DNA from: Aquibium microcysteis
GTDB lineage: Bacteria; Pseudomonadota; Alphaproteobacteria; Rhizobiales; Rhizobiaceae
Direction of reading: 5' to 3'
NCBI RefSeq assembly: GCF_014495845.1
Contig: NZ_CP061080.1
Location: 6,045,264 to 6,109,263 of the forward strand
Length of the DNA: 64,000 nt
Below the pieces are notes generated by a model that did no database searches, was not told where the DNA came from, and was given only the letters and a program-made list of their open reading frames with translations. Made by a program: the position numbers and the translations under genes. This document shows, in pieces, positions 42,592-51,518 of the stretch (position 1 is the first letter of the stretch; every line of letters starts with the position of its first letter).

Positions 42592-42957
42592 TCAGGCGCA
42601 GGCGGCGGCCGCCCTGTCGGGCAGGACATCCTTCGCCGCCGAAGCCGACACGGGACGGCTCCTGCTGCGATGCGGGGCATTCGTCGCCGCAGCGGTCGCG
42701 TCGCCGGAGGTGGCACTGACGGGCCGGTTCCTCGCGCGGGGCTGCGTGGCGCCGTCGACGGTCGAGCCGACGGTCTGCGTGGCATAGGCCGGACGGACCT
42801 TGGCGCGGACGGGCTCGGCCCGGCCGGCTGGCTGCATCGCCGCAGCGGACAGGCAGTCCCGCGCCGCCGGACCGGCAAGCCCGACGGCGCCCGCGATCAG
42901 GCCAAGGGCGACGACGCCTGCGCCGAGGGTTCCGCGGTTCACGAAAGTTCCCATCAT
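42592..42957 (-). CDS. Small putative secreted protein, unknown function
   Basis: 121 residues if started at ATG 42957, chosen because GGTGGAG is spaced six bases before it; ATGs at 42963 and 42954 are alternatives. A hydrophobic N-terminal segment ('GAGVVALGLIAGAVGLAG') is followed by an Ala/Arg/Ser-rich low-complexity region with a short imperfect repeat (RNRPVSATS / RSRPVSASA). No homologue is recognised; low complexity means it could be a spurious frame, although the ribosome site and signal-like start favour a gene. Confidence 0.45.
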   Translation of the reverse strand: MMGTFVNRGTLGAGVVALGLIAGAVGLAGPAARDCLSAAAMQPAGRAEPVRAKVRPAYATQTVGSTVDGATQPRARNRPVSATSGDATAAATNAPHRSRSRPVSASAAKDVLPDRAAAACA

Positions 42958-43129
42958 GTCCATCTCCACCGATCCCTGTTTCCGCATCGGCCCGGGGCGG
43001 GCCTTGCGCCGCGTCGAAGCAACCGTTCGACAGGGGCCAATTCAGCGGAAAGCGCGGCGCCGGCCTATCAGGCGATCACCTGAATTGACGCTGCGGCAGG
43101 GGGGATGACGGCTGTCGCGCGCGGGCGCG

Positions 43130-43759
43130 TCAGCGGATGCTGGCGGGGTCGAGAAGCCCGGCGCGCACCGCGGAAAGCAGGAGGGCGGCGGTGGAGTTGA
43201 CCGCGAACTTCCGCATCAGGCTCGTGCGGTGGCTGTCGATCGTCTTCGGACTGACGCCGAGCGCCTCGGCGGCGCTGGCATTGGTGTGACCGCGCGCAAT
43301 GGCCTGCAGGACGGCGAGCTCGCGATCCGTGACCGGCAGGGTCTGCCCGGGCGTCTCGATCAGCCGCCGCGCGCTGGCGCCGATCGCCGTCCGGCCGGCG
43401 AGCACCTGGCGGACGATGTCGACGATATCGGTCTCCGAACCGTCCTTCAGCGACACGCCGTGGATCCCGGCCTCGACGAGCTTGACGATCGTCGGGGCTG
43501 AGACCGAGCCGGTGAGCAGGACGAAGCGCGTCTGCGGAGACCAGCGCTTGCACTCCAGGAAGACTTCCAGTCCGTTCGCGCCCGGCATATTGTAGTCCAG
43601 GATTGCGCAATCCGGCTTCTTCTTGCGGATGTCGACGATCGCGTCGATCCCGTTGTTGACCGAGCCGACGATATCGACGTCATCGAGAGCCGAGAGGGCT
43701 TTGGCGAGCCCCCAGGAGACGAACGCATGGTCGTCCGCAATGAGGACGTTCTTCCTCAC
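43130..43759 (-). CDS. NarL/FixJ-type response regulator (LuxR HTH)
   Basis: 209 residues from GTG 43759 (GGGAG eight bases upstream). Receiver domain 1-120 with acidic pair 'LIADDHAF', phospho-acceptor Asp55 ('CAILDYNMPGANGLE'), Thr ('VLLTGSVSA') and Lys ('GVSLKDGSE'); LuxR HTH about 140-205 ('LPVTDRELAVLQAIARGHTN', 'LGVSPKTIDSHRTSLMRKF'). Its coding start overlaps, head to head, the start of the histidine kinase gene at 43727; the two are almost certainly a pair. Confidence 0.92.
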   Translation of the reverse strand: MRKNVLIADDHAFVSWGLAKALSALDDVDIVGSVNNGIDAIVDIRKKKPDCAILDYNMPGANGLEVFLECKRWSPQTRFVLLTGSVSAPTIVKLVEAGIHGVSLKDGSETDIVDIVRQVLAGRTAIGASARRLIETPGQTLPVTDRELAVLQAIARGHTNASAAEALGVSPKTIDSHRTSLMRKFAVNSTAALLLSAVRAGLLDPASIR

Positions 43760-45925
43760 CGGAGCGCTCCCGCCCCGGTCTGGTCCGGCGTCCTGCGCTT
43801 CCTGATCCCGCTCGTCCTGTCGATGCTCATGACGCTCCTCGCCGCGCCAGCCGAAGCTGATGATCGCGGCCCGCTGATCTTATCAGGTCCTGCGGACATT
43901 GATATGCTGGCGCGCCATTTCGAGTACGTGCTCGATCACGACTGGACGCTCGAGGTCGACGACTTCGTCGAACCTGCCGCCGTTGCCATGCAGCCGCTGC
44001 CCGGCCCCGTGCCCGACTTCGGATACACCCCGGCGCGGATATGGTTGCGTGTGGACGTGGCGAACAGGACCGCCGATACGAAAGACTGGTCGTTCTTCGT
44101 CCACGCCAATTTCACCCAGCGGATCGCCGTCTACCGGATCGGTGCCGGCGGCGAAAGCGTCACGCTCCTCGATCTCGACACGCAAAGCCCGTTCACCGCA
44201 CGTCCGGTCGACTATCCCCAGATGGTCGCGCCCTTCGCACTGGCACCCGGCGAGGCGGCGACGCTTCTCGTGGCCTATTATTCGCAAGGGGCGTCGCGGC
44301 TTCCGATGTCGGTGGAAACGCCGGAGAGCTTCGCCGTCCAGGCCCGGCTGAACGCCGCCAAGAACTATGTCTTCTACGGGATGATGGGCATCCTCATCGC
44401 CGCGGCGCTGCTCGCGCTGGTGATGTTCCGGCAGATGGTCTTCGCCGCCTACGCGGCCTATCTGCTCTCGGTGTTCCTCTATGTCGCGCATGCCGACGGC
44501 ATCGCCTTCCAGTACCTCTGGCCGTACTGGCCAGGGTTCAACTCGATGGCCTCCGTCGTGGTCGGATCCGGAGTCATGGTCTTCGGCGGCCTGTTCGCGA
44601 TGGCCATCCTGCAGACCGCCGTCCACCATCCGCGCATGCACCGCGTCCTGCAGACCGTCGTCGGATCGGTCCTCCTCCTCGACGTCGTGCTCTGGGCCAT
44701 CGATCCGCAATTGCTGAAGCGCTTGCTGGTCATCATGATCTCGATCACCACGATGACGCTGCTCGTCGCGGGCCTGGTCGCGGCACGGACGCGCTTCCGC
44801 GAGGTGCGCTTCTACGTCCTCGGCTGGCTCGCGACGGTCATTCCCTCCGGCCTGTTCACGGCGCGGCACACCTTCGGCCTCGAGCCGGAGCGGTTCAACC
44901 TGTACGACGCGGTGCGCATCGCACTCGTCTTCGAGGCCATGATGATGGGCCTCGCGATCGTCGACCGGTTCAACCAGCTGCGCCAGTCGCGGCGGCTGGC
45001 CCTGGAGGAGAACCTCGCGGAGGCCCGGCGCAACCTCGCGCTCGGCGAGCGTCTGGCGCTGCTGGAGGAGCGCTACGCCCAGGCGCGGGCGCTGGAGCGG
45101 CGGCGGGCCGAGAGTGCCATGGACACGGCTCATGATCTCCGCCAGCCGATGCACGCCCTGCGGCTTTCCGTCCGGCAGATGTTCCTGGATCAGGCCGACA
45201 GGAACATGGATGCGGCGCAGATCGAGGCTGCCCTCGACTACATGGAACGGCTGGTCGCCGAGCGGCTGGTCGACGATGGCGATACGGTCTCTGCCGATCG
45301 TCCGTTCCCGCCCGGCGGGGAGAGCGAACCGGCTGCGCCGGCGCATGGCGCGGAGCCGGGGGAGCCCGGCCTCCACGACGTCCTGCGCGGCACCGCCGAC
45401 ATGTTCGCCTCGGAGGCGCAGGCCAGAGGAATCGAACTCCGGTTGGTTCTCGCCGCGCCCGACGCCGCCGTGGCGGCCTATCCGCTCATGCGCATCGTCG
45501 CCAACCTGGTCTCCAACGCGATCAAGTACACGCCGGAGGGGCGGGTCGTGATCGGCCTGCGGCGTCACGGCCCGGGCCATCGCGTGGAAATCCACGACAC
45601 GGGTCCGGGACTGAGCGGCACGGTGTTCGAGGACGCGCTGAATCGCGGGCGCCGGCTGGAGCGCGACCGCTCCACGGCCGAGGGGAGCGGTCTCGGGCTC
45701 GCGGTGGTGCGAGAGACCGCCGCCGCCCATGGCTGGCGGGTGACGGCCTGCGACGGACGGCGAACGGGCGCGAGCATCCGCATCGAACTGAGTGGCGGAC
45801 CGGCCCGGGTCATCGAGCCGGAATTCCCCGCCGGGGAACCGACGTTTCGCGGCGTTGCGCCGGCCCGGAGAGACGACGGCGCTGCGACGGCTGCGCCGCT
45901 GCCGGCGCCTGCCGCTACGGCGTGA
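43727..45925 (+). CDS. 7TMR-DISM sensor histidine kinase
   Basis: 732 residues. The start at 43727 has AGGAG at 43714-43718, eight bases away, so the 33-bp overlap with the divergent regulator gene looks real. N-terminal signal/anchor (about 21-44), periplasmic DISM extracellular domain (about 50-200; 'ARIWLRVDVANRTADTKDW'), seven membrane helices (about 212-415), coiled coil (415-460), HisKA-like segment with His469 ('DTAHDLRQPMHALRLS') and HATPase domain ('NLVSNAIKYTPEGRVVIG', 'HDTGPGLS', 'GSGLGLAVVRETA'). The DLRQP H-box is typical of kinases paired with NarL-type regulators. Its 3' end overlaps purN by 11 bp, convergently. Confidence 0.92.
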   Translation: MVVRNEDVLPHRSAPAPVWSGVLRFLIPLVLSMLMTLLAAPAEADDRGPLILSGPADIDMLARHFEYVLDHDWTLEVDDFVEPAAVAMQPLPGPVPDFGYTPARIWLRVDVANRTADTKDWSFFVHANFTQRIAVYRIGAGGESVTLLDLDTQSPFTARPVDYPQMVAPFALAPGEAATLLVAYYSQGASRLPMSVETPESFAVQARLNAAKNYVFYGMMGILIAAALLALVMFRQMVFAAYAAYLLSVFLYVAHADGIAFQYLWPYWPGFNSMASVVVGSGVMVFGGLFAMAILQTAVHHPRMHRVLQTVVGSVLLLDVVLWAIDPQLLKRLLVIMISITTMTLLVAGLVAARTRFREVRFYVLGWLATVIPSGLFTARHTFGLEPERFNLYDAVRIALVFEAMMMGLAIVDRFNQLRQSRRLALEENLAEARRNLALGERLALLEERYAQARALERRRAESAMDTAHDLRQPMHALRLSVRQMFLDQADRNMDAAQIEAALDYMERLVAERLVDDGDTVSADRPFPPGGESEPAAPAHGAEPGEPGLHDVLRGTADMFASEAQARGIELRLVLAAPDAAVAAYPLMRIVANLVSNAIKYTPEGRVVIGLRRHGPGHRVEIHDTGPGLSGTVFEDALNRGRRLERDRSTAEGSGLGLAVVRETAAAHGWRVTACDGRRTGASIRIELSGGPARVIEPEFPAGEPTFRGVAPARRDDGAATAAPLPAPAATA

Positions 45926-46631
45926 ACCGCGCCAGCCGTTCCAGGTCCAGCGTCTCCAGGCTCACCGGCGCATCGGGGGCGGGCGAATAGAGCGCATCCT
46001 CCGCGCCCCAGTCGCTGGTGGCCGAAAACACGGTGCGGCCGCCTTCCACGCGGGCTTCGCCGCGCGCGACCATGGCCAGCGCCTGCGCATAGAGCCTGTG
46101 TTCGGCCTTCAGCACGCGGGCGGCGAGCGCGTCGGCGGTGTCGCCCGCCAGCACCGGCACGGCCGCCTGGGCGACGATCGGGCCGTCGTCCATCGCCTCG
46201 GTGACGAAATGCACGGTGGCGCCGTGCACGCGCACGCCGGCCGCGAGCGCGCGGGAATGCGTGTCGAGCCCGGGGAAGGCCGGCAGCAGCGAGGGATGGA
46301 TGTTGATCATCCGGCCGGCCCAGCGTTCCACGAAGGCAGGCGTCAGAAGCCGCATGTAGCCCGCGAGGCAGACCATCTCCGCGCCCAGTTCCTCCAGCAC
46401 CGCCCCGATCGCCTCGTCATGGGCTGCGCGGTCGGGATAGTCGCGCTGCGGCACCATGCGGGTCGGAATGCCGCGCATGCGCGCCGATTCCAGTCCGCGC
46501 GCCTTCGGCGTGTTGGCGATCACGCCTACGATTTCGGCCGGGTAGTCGTCACCGGCCGCCGCAGCGATCAGCGCCTCCATGTTCGAGCCGCGGCCCGAGA
46601 TCAGGATGGCGACGCGTTTTCTCGAGTTCAT
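45915..46631 (-). CDS. purN: Phosphoribosylglycinamide formyltransferase
   Basis: Third step of de novo purine synthesis, using 10-formyl-THF. 238 residues from ATG 46631 (overlapping the purM stop, TCAT/ATGA). '[16 protein letters not shown]' phosphate loop; the catalytic Asn and His in '[19 protein letters not shown]', and the catalytic Asp in '[16 protein letters not shown]'. About 20-30 residues longer at the C-terminus than E. coli PurN ('[18 protein letters not shown]'), as in many rhizobia. Confidence 0.96.
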   Translation of the reverse strand: MNSRKRVAILISGRGSNMEALIAAAAGDDYPAEIVGVIANTPKARGLESARMRGIPTRMVPQRDYPDRAAHDEAIGAVLEELGAEMVCLAGYMRLLTPAFVERWAGRMINIHPSLLPAFPGLDTHSRALAAGVRVHGATVHFVTEAMDDGPIVAQAAVPVLAGDTADALAARVLKAEHRLYAQALAMVARGEARVEGGRTVFSATSDWGAEDALYSPAPDAPVSLETLDLERLARFTP

Positions 46632-47692
46632 AGGTCGATCGTCCCCCGGTAGATGACGCCCGTGTCGCGGCGCGGGCAGATGCGGCCGATCGGCGTCACG
46701 GTCTCGCCGGCCTCCGCCAGCACGGCCGCCACCTGCGCGGCCTGGCCGGCGGCCACCACCGCGATCATGCCGATGCCGCAGTTGAAGGTGCGCAGCATTT
46801 CGAGATCGGCCACGCCGCCCGTCTTCTGCAGCCAGCCGAACACCGGCGGCGCGTCGATGGCCTCGAGGTCGATCTCGGCCGCCCAGTCCTCGGTGAGCAC
46901 GCGCGGGATGTTGTCGGGAAAGCCGCCGCCGGTGATGTGGGCGAGCGCCTTGATGCCATGGGTGTTGCGGATCGCGTGCAGCAGCGGTCGGACATAGATG
47001 CGCGTCGGTTCGAGCAGCGCCTGCGCCAGCGTCTTCCCGGGCGCGAAGGGGGCCGGATCGTCCCAGGAAAGCCCCGTTTTCTCGACGATCCGCCGCACCA
47101 GCGAGAAGCCGTTCGAATGCACGCCCGACGAGGCGAGCCCGAGGATCACGTCGCCCTCGACGACGTCGTCGGAGGGCAGCATCTGCCCGCGCTCGGCCGC
47201 GCCCACGGCGAAGCCCGCGAGGTCGTAGTCGCCCTTGCCGTAGAGGCCGGGCATCTCGGCCGTCTCGCCGCCGATCAGCGCGCAGCCGGCCATCACGCAG
47301 CCCTGTGCGATGCCCCTGACGATCGCCGCGCCCTGCTGCGGGTCGAGCTTGCCGGTCGCGAAATAGTCGAGGAAGAACAGCGGCTCGGCGCCCTGCACGA
47401 CGAGGTCGTTCACGCACATCGCCACGAGGTCGATGCCGACCGTGTCGTGGATGCCCGATTCGATGGCGATCTTGACCTTGGTGCCGACCCCGTCATTGGC
47501 GGCCACCAGCACCGGATCGGTGAAGCCCGCCGCCTTCAGGTCGAACAATCCGCCGAAGCCGCCGATCTCGCCGTCCGCGCCCGGCCGGCGAGTCTGGCGC
47601 ACCAGCGGCTTGATCAGCTCCACCATGGCGTTCCCGGCATCGATATCGACGCCGGCCTGCGCATAGGTGAGCCCGTTCTTTCCCTCGCTCAT
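46628..47692 (-). CDS. purM: Phosphoribosylformylglycinamidine cyclo-ligase (AIR synthetase)
   Basis: Fifth step of purine synthesis, ATP-dependent ring closure to AIR. 354 residues from '[20 protein letters not shown]' (47692); '[19 protein letters not shown]', '[20 protein letters not shown]', '[20 protein letters not shown]' and '[18 protein letters not shown]' are canonical. purM-purN form a coupled operon divergent from the pgsA paralogue, pgsA2-perM-hdaA, an arrangement typical of Hyphomicrobiales. Confidence 0.97.
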   Translation of the reverse strand: MSEGKNGLTYAQAGVDIDAGNAMVELIKPLVRQTRRPGADGEIGGFGGLFDLKAAGFTDPVLVAANDGVGTKVKIAIESGIHDTVGIDLVAMCVNDLVVQGAEPLFFLDYFATGKLDPQQGAAIVRGIAQGCVMAGCALIGGETAEMPGLYGKGDYDLAGFAVGAAERGQMLPSDDVVEGDVILGLASSGVHSNGFSLVRRIVEKTGLSWDDPAPFAPGKTLAQALLEPTRIYVRPLLHAIRNTHGIKALAHITGGGFPDNIPRVLTEDWAAEIDLEAIDAPPVFGWLQKTGGVADLEMLRTFNCGIGMIAVVAAGQAAQVAAVLAEAGETVTPIGRICPRRDTGVIYRGTIDL

Positions 47693-47968
47693 GCCGTGTT
47701 CCCGTCGCGATTGGGCCAGTCGTGCCGGGTCCATCGCATGAAGGGGCGAGCCTCCGCAAGAAGGCGCGGCCATTCCTGCGCCACAGGCCGTCGGGTTTCC
47801 TGCCCCGGGAGACGCTCCGGCTTGGACTGCGGGCAAGACGGCGCTGGCCGCTTGAAGCCCGGCGCCAGAGCCGCCATGTACGCCCGCAACCGGAAGGTCG
47901 ACCCCGGCGCGCAGGCACGATTGGCAGGCTGCAGCGCCGGGCGGAGCCTTCCCCGCCGGAACAGTGCC

Positions 47969-48526
47969 GTGACCATTCCCAACGTCATCACGATCCTTCG
48001 CTTCATCCTCGTTCCGGGCGTCGTCTACGCGCTGATGTCGGGCGAACTCGACTGGGCCTTCGCCGGCTTCATCGTCGCGGGCATCTCCGACGGCGTCGAC
48101 GGCTTCATCGCGCGCCAGTTCGACCAGCGTTCGGAACTCGGCGCCTATCTCGATCCGATCGCCGACAAGCTCCTGCTCGTCTCGGTCTTCGTCGTGCTCG
48201 GCCACATGGGCGAACTGCCGCTGTGGCTGGTCATCGCCGTCGTCTCGCGCGATGCCCTGATCGTCGGCGCCGTGCTGCTCTCCTACGTGATGGGCAATCC
48301 GGTCGTCGTGAAGCCGCTCTTCGTCTCCAAGGCCAACACCACCGCCCAGATCGTGCTCGCGGCGCTGGTGCTCGGCGAACTCGCCTTCGCCTCGGCGATC
48401 GACAATCTGCGCGATGCCCTGGTGTTGCTTACCGGGCTCTTGACCGTCGCTTCGGCGGCAGCCTATCTCGTGGCCTGGCTCAGGCATATGAACGGCAATG
48501 GCGAGAGCGACCCCACCCGGCACTGA
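47969..48526 (+). CDS. CDP-alcohol phosphatidyltransferase family protein (second PgsA-like)
   Basis: 185 residues from GTG 47969 ('[20 protein letters not shown]', the family N-terminus); an in-frame ATG at 47876 would add a 31-residue basic leader without a good ribosome site. The motif DG-x2-AR-x8-G-x3-D-x3-D reads '[19 protein letters not shown]' then PIAD. Five to six membrane helices. With a bona fide pgsA at 16120, this copy may be a cardiolipin synthase-type or other CDP-alcohol transferase. It overlaps the next gene by 29 bp. Confidence 0.88.
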   Translation: MTIPNVITILRFILVPGVVYALMSGELDWAFAGFIVAGISDGVDGFIARQFDQRSELGAYLDPIADKLLLVSVFVVLGHMGELPLWLVIAVVSRDALIVGAVLLSYVMGNPVVVKPLFVSKANTTAQIVLAALVLGELAFASAIDNLRDALVLLTGLLTVASAAAYLVAWLRHMNGNGESDPTRH

Positions 48527-49655
48527 TGCGGAGGCCGAACCGGCGCCGAAGGCGTCGCTGACGCGCCAGATCCTGTTCTGGCTCGGCGCCTTCGTCGCGG
48601 TGATCGCCTTCCTGCTGGTCTTCAGCTCCATCCTGCTGCCCTTCGTGGCGGGCATGGTCCTGGCCTATTTCCTCGATCCCGTGGCCGACTGGCTGGAGCG
48701 CCACGGCCTGTCCCGGCTCGCCGCCACCATCGTCATCCTCTTCGCCTTCCTCGTCTCCTTCGTGGTGGCGCTGATGGTCATCGTGCCGATCCTCGCAACC
48801 CAGTTCGCAGGCTTCGCCGCCAATCTGCCGGCTTATCTGGCCACCCTGCAGGCGTTGATCACCGAGTTCGATCCGGGCTGGCTGGAGCGGACCATCGGCG
48901 TCAACGCCCAGAGCCTGCGCGAGGCGCTGAGCGGCCTGATCTCGCAGGGCGCCGGCTTCCTGACCGGCCTGTTCCAGTCGCTCTGGACCTCCGGGCTGGC
49001 CATCATCAACATCGGCGGCCTGCTCGTCGTCACCCCGGTCGTGGCCTTCTACATGCTGCTCGACTGGGACCGCATGATCGCCAAGGTGGACAGCTGGGTC
49101 CCGCGCGACCATGTCGGCACGGTGCGCCGGCTGGCGCGCGACATCAACACGGCCACCGCCGGCTTCCTGCGCGGGCAGGGCACGCTCTGCATCATCCTCG
49201 GCGTCCTCTACGCGATCGGCCTGACGATCGTCGGCCTGAATTTCGGGCTGCTGATCGGCCTGTTCGCCGGTCTGATCAGCTTCATCCCCTACATCGGATC
49301 GCTGGTCGGCCTGGTGCTGTCGGTGGGCGTCGCCTTCGTCCAGTTCTGGCCGGACTGGACGATGGTCGCGGCGGTGGCCGCCATCTTCTTCGCCGGCCAG
49401 TTCGTCGAGGGCAACATCCTGCAGCCGAAGCTGGTCGGCAAGAGCGTCGGCCTGCATCCCGTCTGGCTCATGTTCGCGCTCTTCGCCTTCGGCTCGCTGT
49501 TCGGCTTCGTCGGCCTGCTGCTCGCCGTCCCGGCTTCGGCCGCCGTGGCCGTGCTCGTCCGCTTCGCGCTCGGCCGCTACCTCGATTCGCCGCTGTATCG
49601 CGGCCACCGGCAGACCGGCGATCTCCCCGCCGATCCAGCCGTCAGGTCCGAGTAG
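48498..49655 (+). CDS. AI-2E/PerM-family permease
   Basis: 385 residues; about eight helices in the family pattern, two early ('[20 protein letters not shown]', '[20 protein letters not shown]'), a long amphipathic central part, then '[20 protein letters not shown]' and '[20 protein letters not shown]', the signature of UPF0118/AI-2E transporters. Start overlaps the upstream gene by 29 bp, so translation is probably coupled. In related bacteria it lies just before hdaA; the true substrate is unknown. Confidence 0.9.
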   Translation: MARATPPGTDAEAEPAPKASLTRQILFWLGAFVAVIAFLLVFSSILLPFVAGMVLAYFLDPVADWLERHGLSRLAATIVILFAFLVSFVVALMVIVPILATQFAGFAANLPAYLATLQALITEFDPGWLERTIGVNAQSLREALSGLISQGAGFLTGLFQSLWTSGLAIINIGGLLVVTPVVAFYMLLDWDRMIAKVDSWVPRDHVGTVRRLARDINTATAGFLRGQGTLCIILGVLYAIGLTIVGLNFGLLIGLFAGLISFIPYIGSLVGLVLSVGVAFVQFWPDWTMVAAVAAIFFAGQFVEGNILQPKLVGKSVGLHPVWLMFALFAFGSLFGFVGLLLAVPASAAVAVLVRFALGRYLDSPLYRGHRQTGDLPADPAVRSE

Positions 49656-49659
49656 GTCC

Positions 49660-50367
49660 ATGCCGCGGACACCGGACCGCAAGGCGCGGCAACTGCCGCT
49701 CGATCTCGGCCACCATGCCGAACTGTCGCGCGAGAACCTGATCGTCTCGCCGGCCAACGCGGCTGCCGTGGCACTCGTCGACCGCTGGCCGGACTGGGCA
49801 GCCCCCGTCGCGATCCTCACCGGACCCGCCGGTTCGGGCAAGTCGCATCTGGCGGAGGTCTGGGCCCAGGCGGCGGACGCGGTGCGGCTGGCGCCGGACC
49901 GGCTCGGGCAGGGGCAGGAGGCGGCGCAGCAAGGAAGAGCGATCGTGGTCGACGGCATCGCCGCCGGCACGATCGACCAGACCGCGCTCTTTCATCTGAT
50001 CAACCAGGTCCGCGCCGCCGGCTCCCACATGCTCCTGACGTCGCGGGTCCTGCCGGCCGCGTGGGGCGTCACGCTGCCCGACCTCACCTCGCGCCTGCGC
50101 GCCGCCACCGTCGTGGGGATCGGCGAGCCGGACGACCTCCTGCTCGCCGGCGTCATCACCAAGCTCTTCGCCGACCGCCAGGTCGAGGTGGACGCCCACG
50201 TCGTCGCCTATCTGATCTCGCGCATCGAGCGTTCGCTGTCGACCGCAGGCCGCGTCGTCGATCAGCTCGACCGCATCGCGCTCGAGCAGAAGACGCGGGT
50301 CACCCGCTCGCTCGCCGCCGGCGTCATCACGGCGCTGGATCAGGGGCAGAGCGAACTCGACCTCTGA
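49660..50367 (+). CDS. hdaA: DnaA regulatory inactivator HdaA (Hda-like)
   Basis: 235-residue DnaA-like AAA+ protein lacking the DNA-binding domain; with the sliding clamp it stimulates ATP hydrolysis by DnaA and prevents over-initiation. The N-terminal clamp-binding motif is plain ('RQLPLDLG'), Walker A is 'TGPAGSGKSHLAEVW', and the Walker B-like 'AIVVDGIAAG' has lost the usual DD/DE, as in many alphaproteobacterial Hda proteins. The arginine-finger region is 'RIERSLSTAGRVVDQLDRIA'. Four bases after the PerM-like gene. A 7-base GC hairpin (50382-50399) follows. Confidence 0.9.
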   Translation: MPRTPDRKARQLPLDLGHHAELSRENLIVSPANAAAVALVDRWPDWAAPVAILTGPAGSGKSHLAEVWAQAADAVRLAPDRLGQGQEAAQQGRAIVVDGIAAGTIDQTALFHLINQVRAAGSHMLLTSRVLPAAWGVTLPDLTSRLRAATVVGIGEPDDLLLAGVITKLFADRQVEVDAHVVAYLISRIERSLSTAGRVVDQLDRIALEQKTRVTRSLAAGVITALDQGQSELDL

Positions 50368-50467
50368 CGTCCGCCAGGAGGCGGCCGGATCTCCGGCCGG
50401 CCTGGCCTGGCCGCGGATCGGCTGCTCCTGAAGCGTACCGCGATCTTTCCGACACGCTCCGCCCGCT

Positions 50468-51235
50468 TCAGTAGTCCGGATCGTTGCCTTCGCCGTCGTC
50501 GGGAGACGGAGCGGGGCTCGGCGAGCCGGCGCCGTCGCGGCCTTCCGAGGAACTCGGCGCGGTGGCGCTGGCGAAACCGCAGCTGGGTCCGGTGCGGAAG
50601 CCCTGCGACAGGGACTGGTCGCCGGTCAGGAATGGCAGCGCCCAGACGTTGGAGAGCTGGCGCAGCACACCCTGGGTCACCCGCGCGGGCCGCGTGATCG
50701 CGCCCTGCGGCGTCGCGATGACGTAGTCGCAGCGTCGCTGCAGGTCCTGGCAGCCGCTCCGCCCGTAGAAGCGCGCCGCCCCCGTCAGCAGCACCACCGC
50801 GGTCAGCCCGCCGTCGCCCACGTAGATGTCGAGCGCCGTCCCGCGAACGCCGATGATGCCGGCGGGGGTATTGATCTTGTAGGCGGAGGATGGCGACCCG
50901 CCGCTGATCCAGCGAAAACTCCCCTTCGCGGCCTTCAGCGTCAGATCCTTGAAGGAGCGGTCGCCGGCATAGACGAAACTGTCGATCACGACCGAAGAAT
51001 TCATTCCCACCGCGAATTTCGTGCCGTCGCGGAAGAGGAATTCGCCGATGCCCGTGCTGGACGTGACGATCCGTTCGTCGCGATGAACGGGCGACCGCAC
51101 GGCAAGCCTTCGTCCGTCACCCGATACCGTCCGGTTGATGAGAACCGCCTCCCCGACCTGTTCGGCCGCCGGCGCGTGAGAAGGTGCGAGCGCAAAAAAG
51201 CCCGCGAGAAGAAGTGGCTTCCAGTGTAATGGCAT
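50468..51235 (-). CDS. FecR-domain periplasmic protein
   Basis: 255 residues: signal peptide (about 1-23, 'LLLAGFFALAPSHAPAA'), then a FecR domain ('VHRDERIVTSSTGIGEFLFR', 'GTKFAVGMNSSVVID', 'TPAGIIGVRGTALDIYVGDG'), a Cys-containing middle ('GRSGCQDLQRRCDYVIATPQ') and an acidic, Ser/Pro-rich tail. Unlike the FecIRA system there is no ECF sigma or TonB receptor gene next to it and no membrane helix, so it is not a canonical anti-sigma factor; such stand-alone secreted FecR-domain proteins are frequent in alphaproteobacteria. Confidence 0.85.
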   Translation of the reverse strand: MPLHWKPLLLAGFFALAPSHAPAAEQVGEAVLINRTVSGDGRRLAVRSPVHRDERIVTSSTGIGEFLFRDGTKFAVGMNSSVVIDSFVYAGDRSFKDLTLKAAKGSFRWISGGSPSSAYKINTPAGIIGVRGTALDIYVGDGGLTAVVLLTGAARFYGRSGCQDLQRRCDYVIATPQGAITRPARVTQGVLRQLSNVWALPFLTGDQSLSQGFRTGPSCGFASATAPSSSEGRDGAGSPSPAPSPDDGEGNDPDY

Positions 51236-51269
51236 CGACGTATACCCGAAAGAGCATCGCCCCGGCAGT

Positions 51270-51298
51270 ATATTAGCGAGTATTCATAGCCGAAGCAA
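51270..51298 (-). promoter_or_regulatory. Promoter of the FecR-domain gene
   Basis: Read on the minus strand: -35 TTGCTT (51298-51293), 17 nt, -10 TAATAT (51275-51270), 35 nt before the start codon at 51235. An AT-rich patch in otherwise GC-rich DNA. Confidence 0.55.
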
Positions 51299-51421
51299 TC
51301 GCTGCTTCACGCGGCGCCTGAGCCGGCGTGCGTTCGAGGTCTAGACGGCTTCTCCCGCACGGCAATGTCGGTCCCGGGGCGCCGACGGCGCGTTGTCGGC
51401 GGTCGCGGGCGCGGGACCGTG

Positions 51422-51446
51422 GGAACCTTCGCCCTCTGCCGACGTT
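51422..51446 (+). promoter_or_regulatory. EcfG-type (general stress response) promoter before the HWE kinase gene
   Basis: GGAAC at 51422-51426 and CGTT at 51443-51446, 16 nt apart: the alphaproteobacterial EcfG/SigT consensus GGAAC-N16/17-CGTT with no mismatch, 72 nt upstream of the kinase start. HWE kinases are frequent members of the PhyR-EcfG circuit, so motif and gene fit. Confidence 0.65.
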
Positions 51447-51518
51447 CGCGCGTCTCGGCGTGGCCCCTTCGGGAAACGTTCAATGTTCATTGCCCAGGCG
51501 ATGCTTTAGGATCGACGA

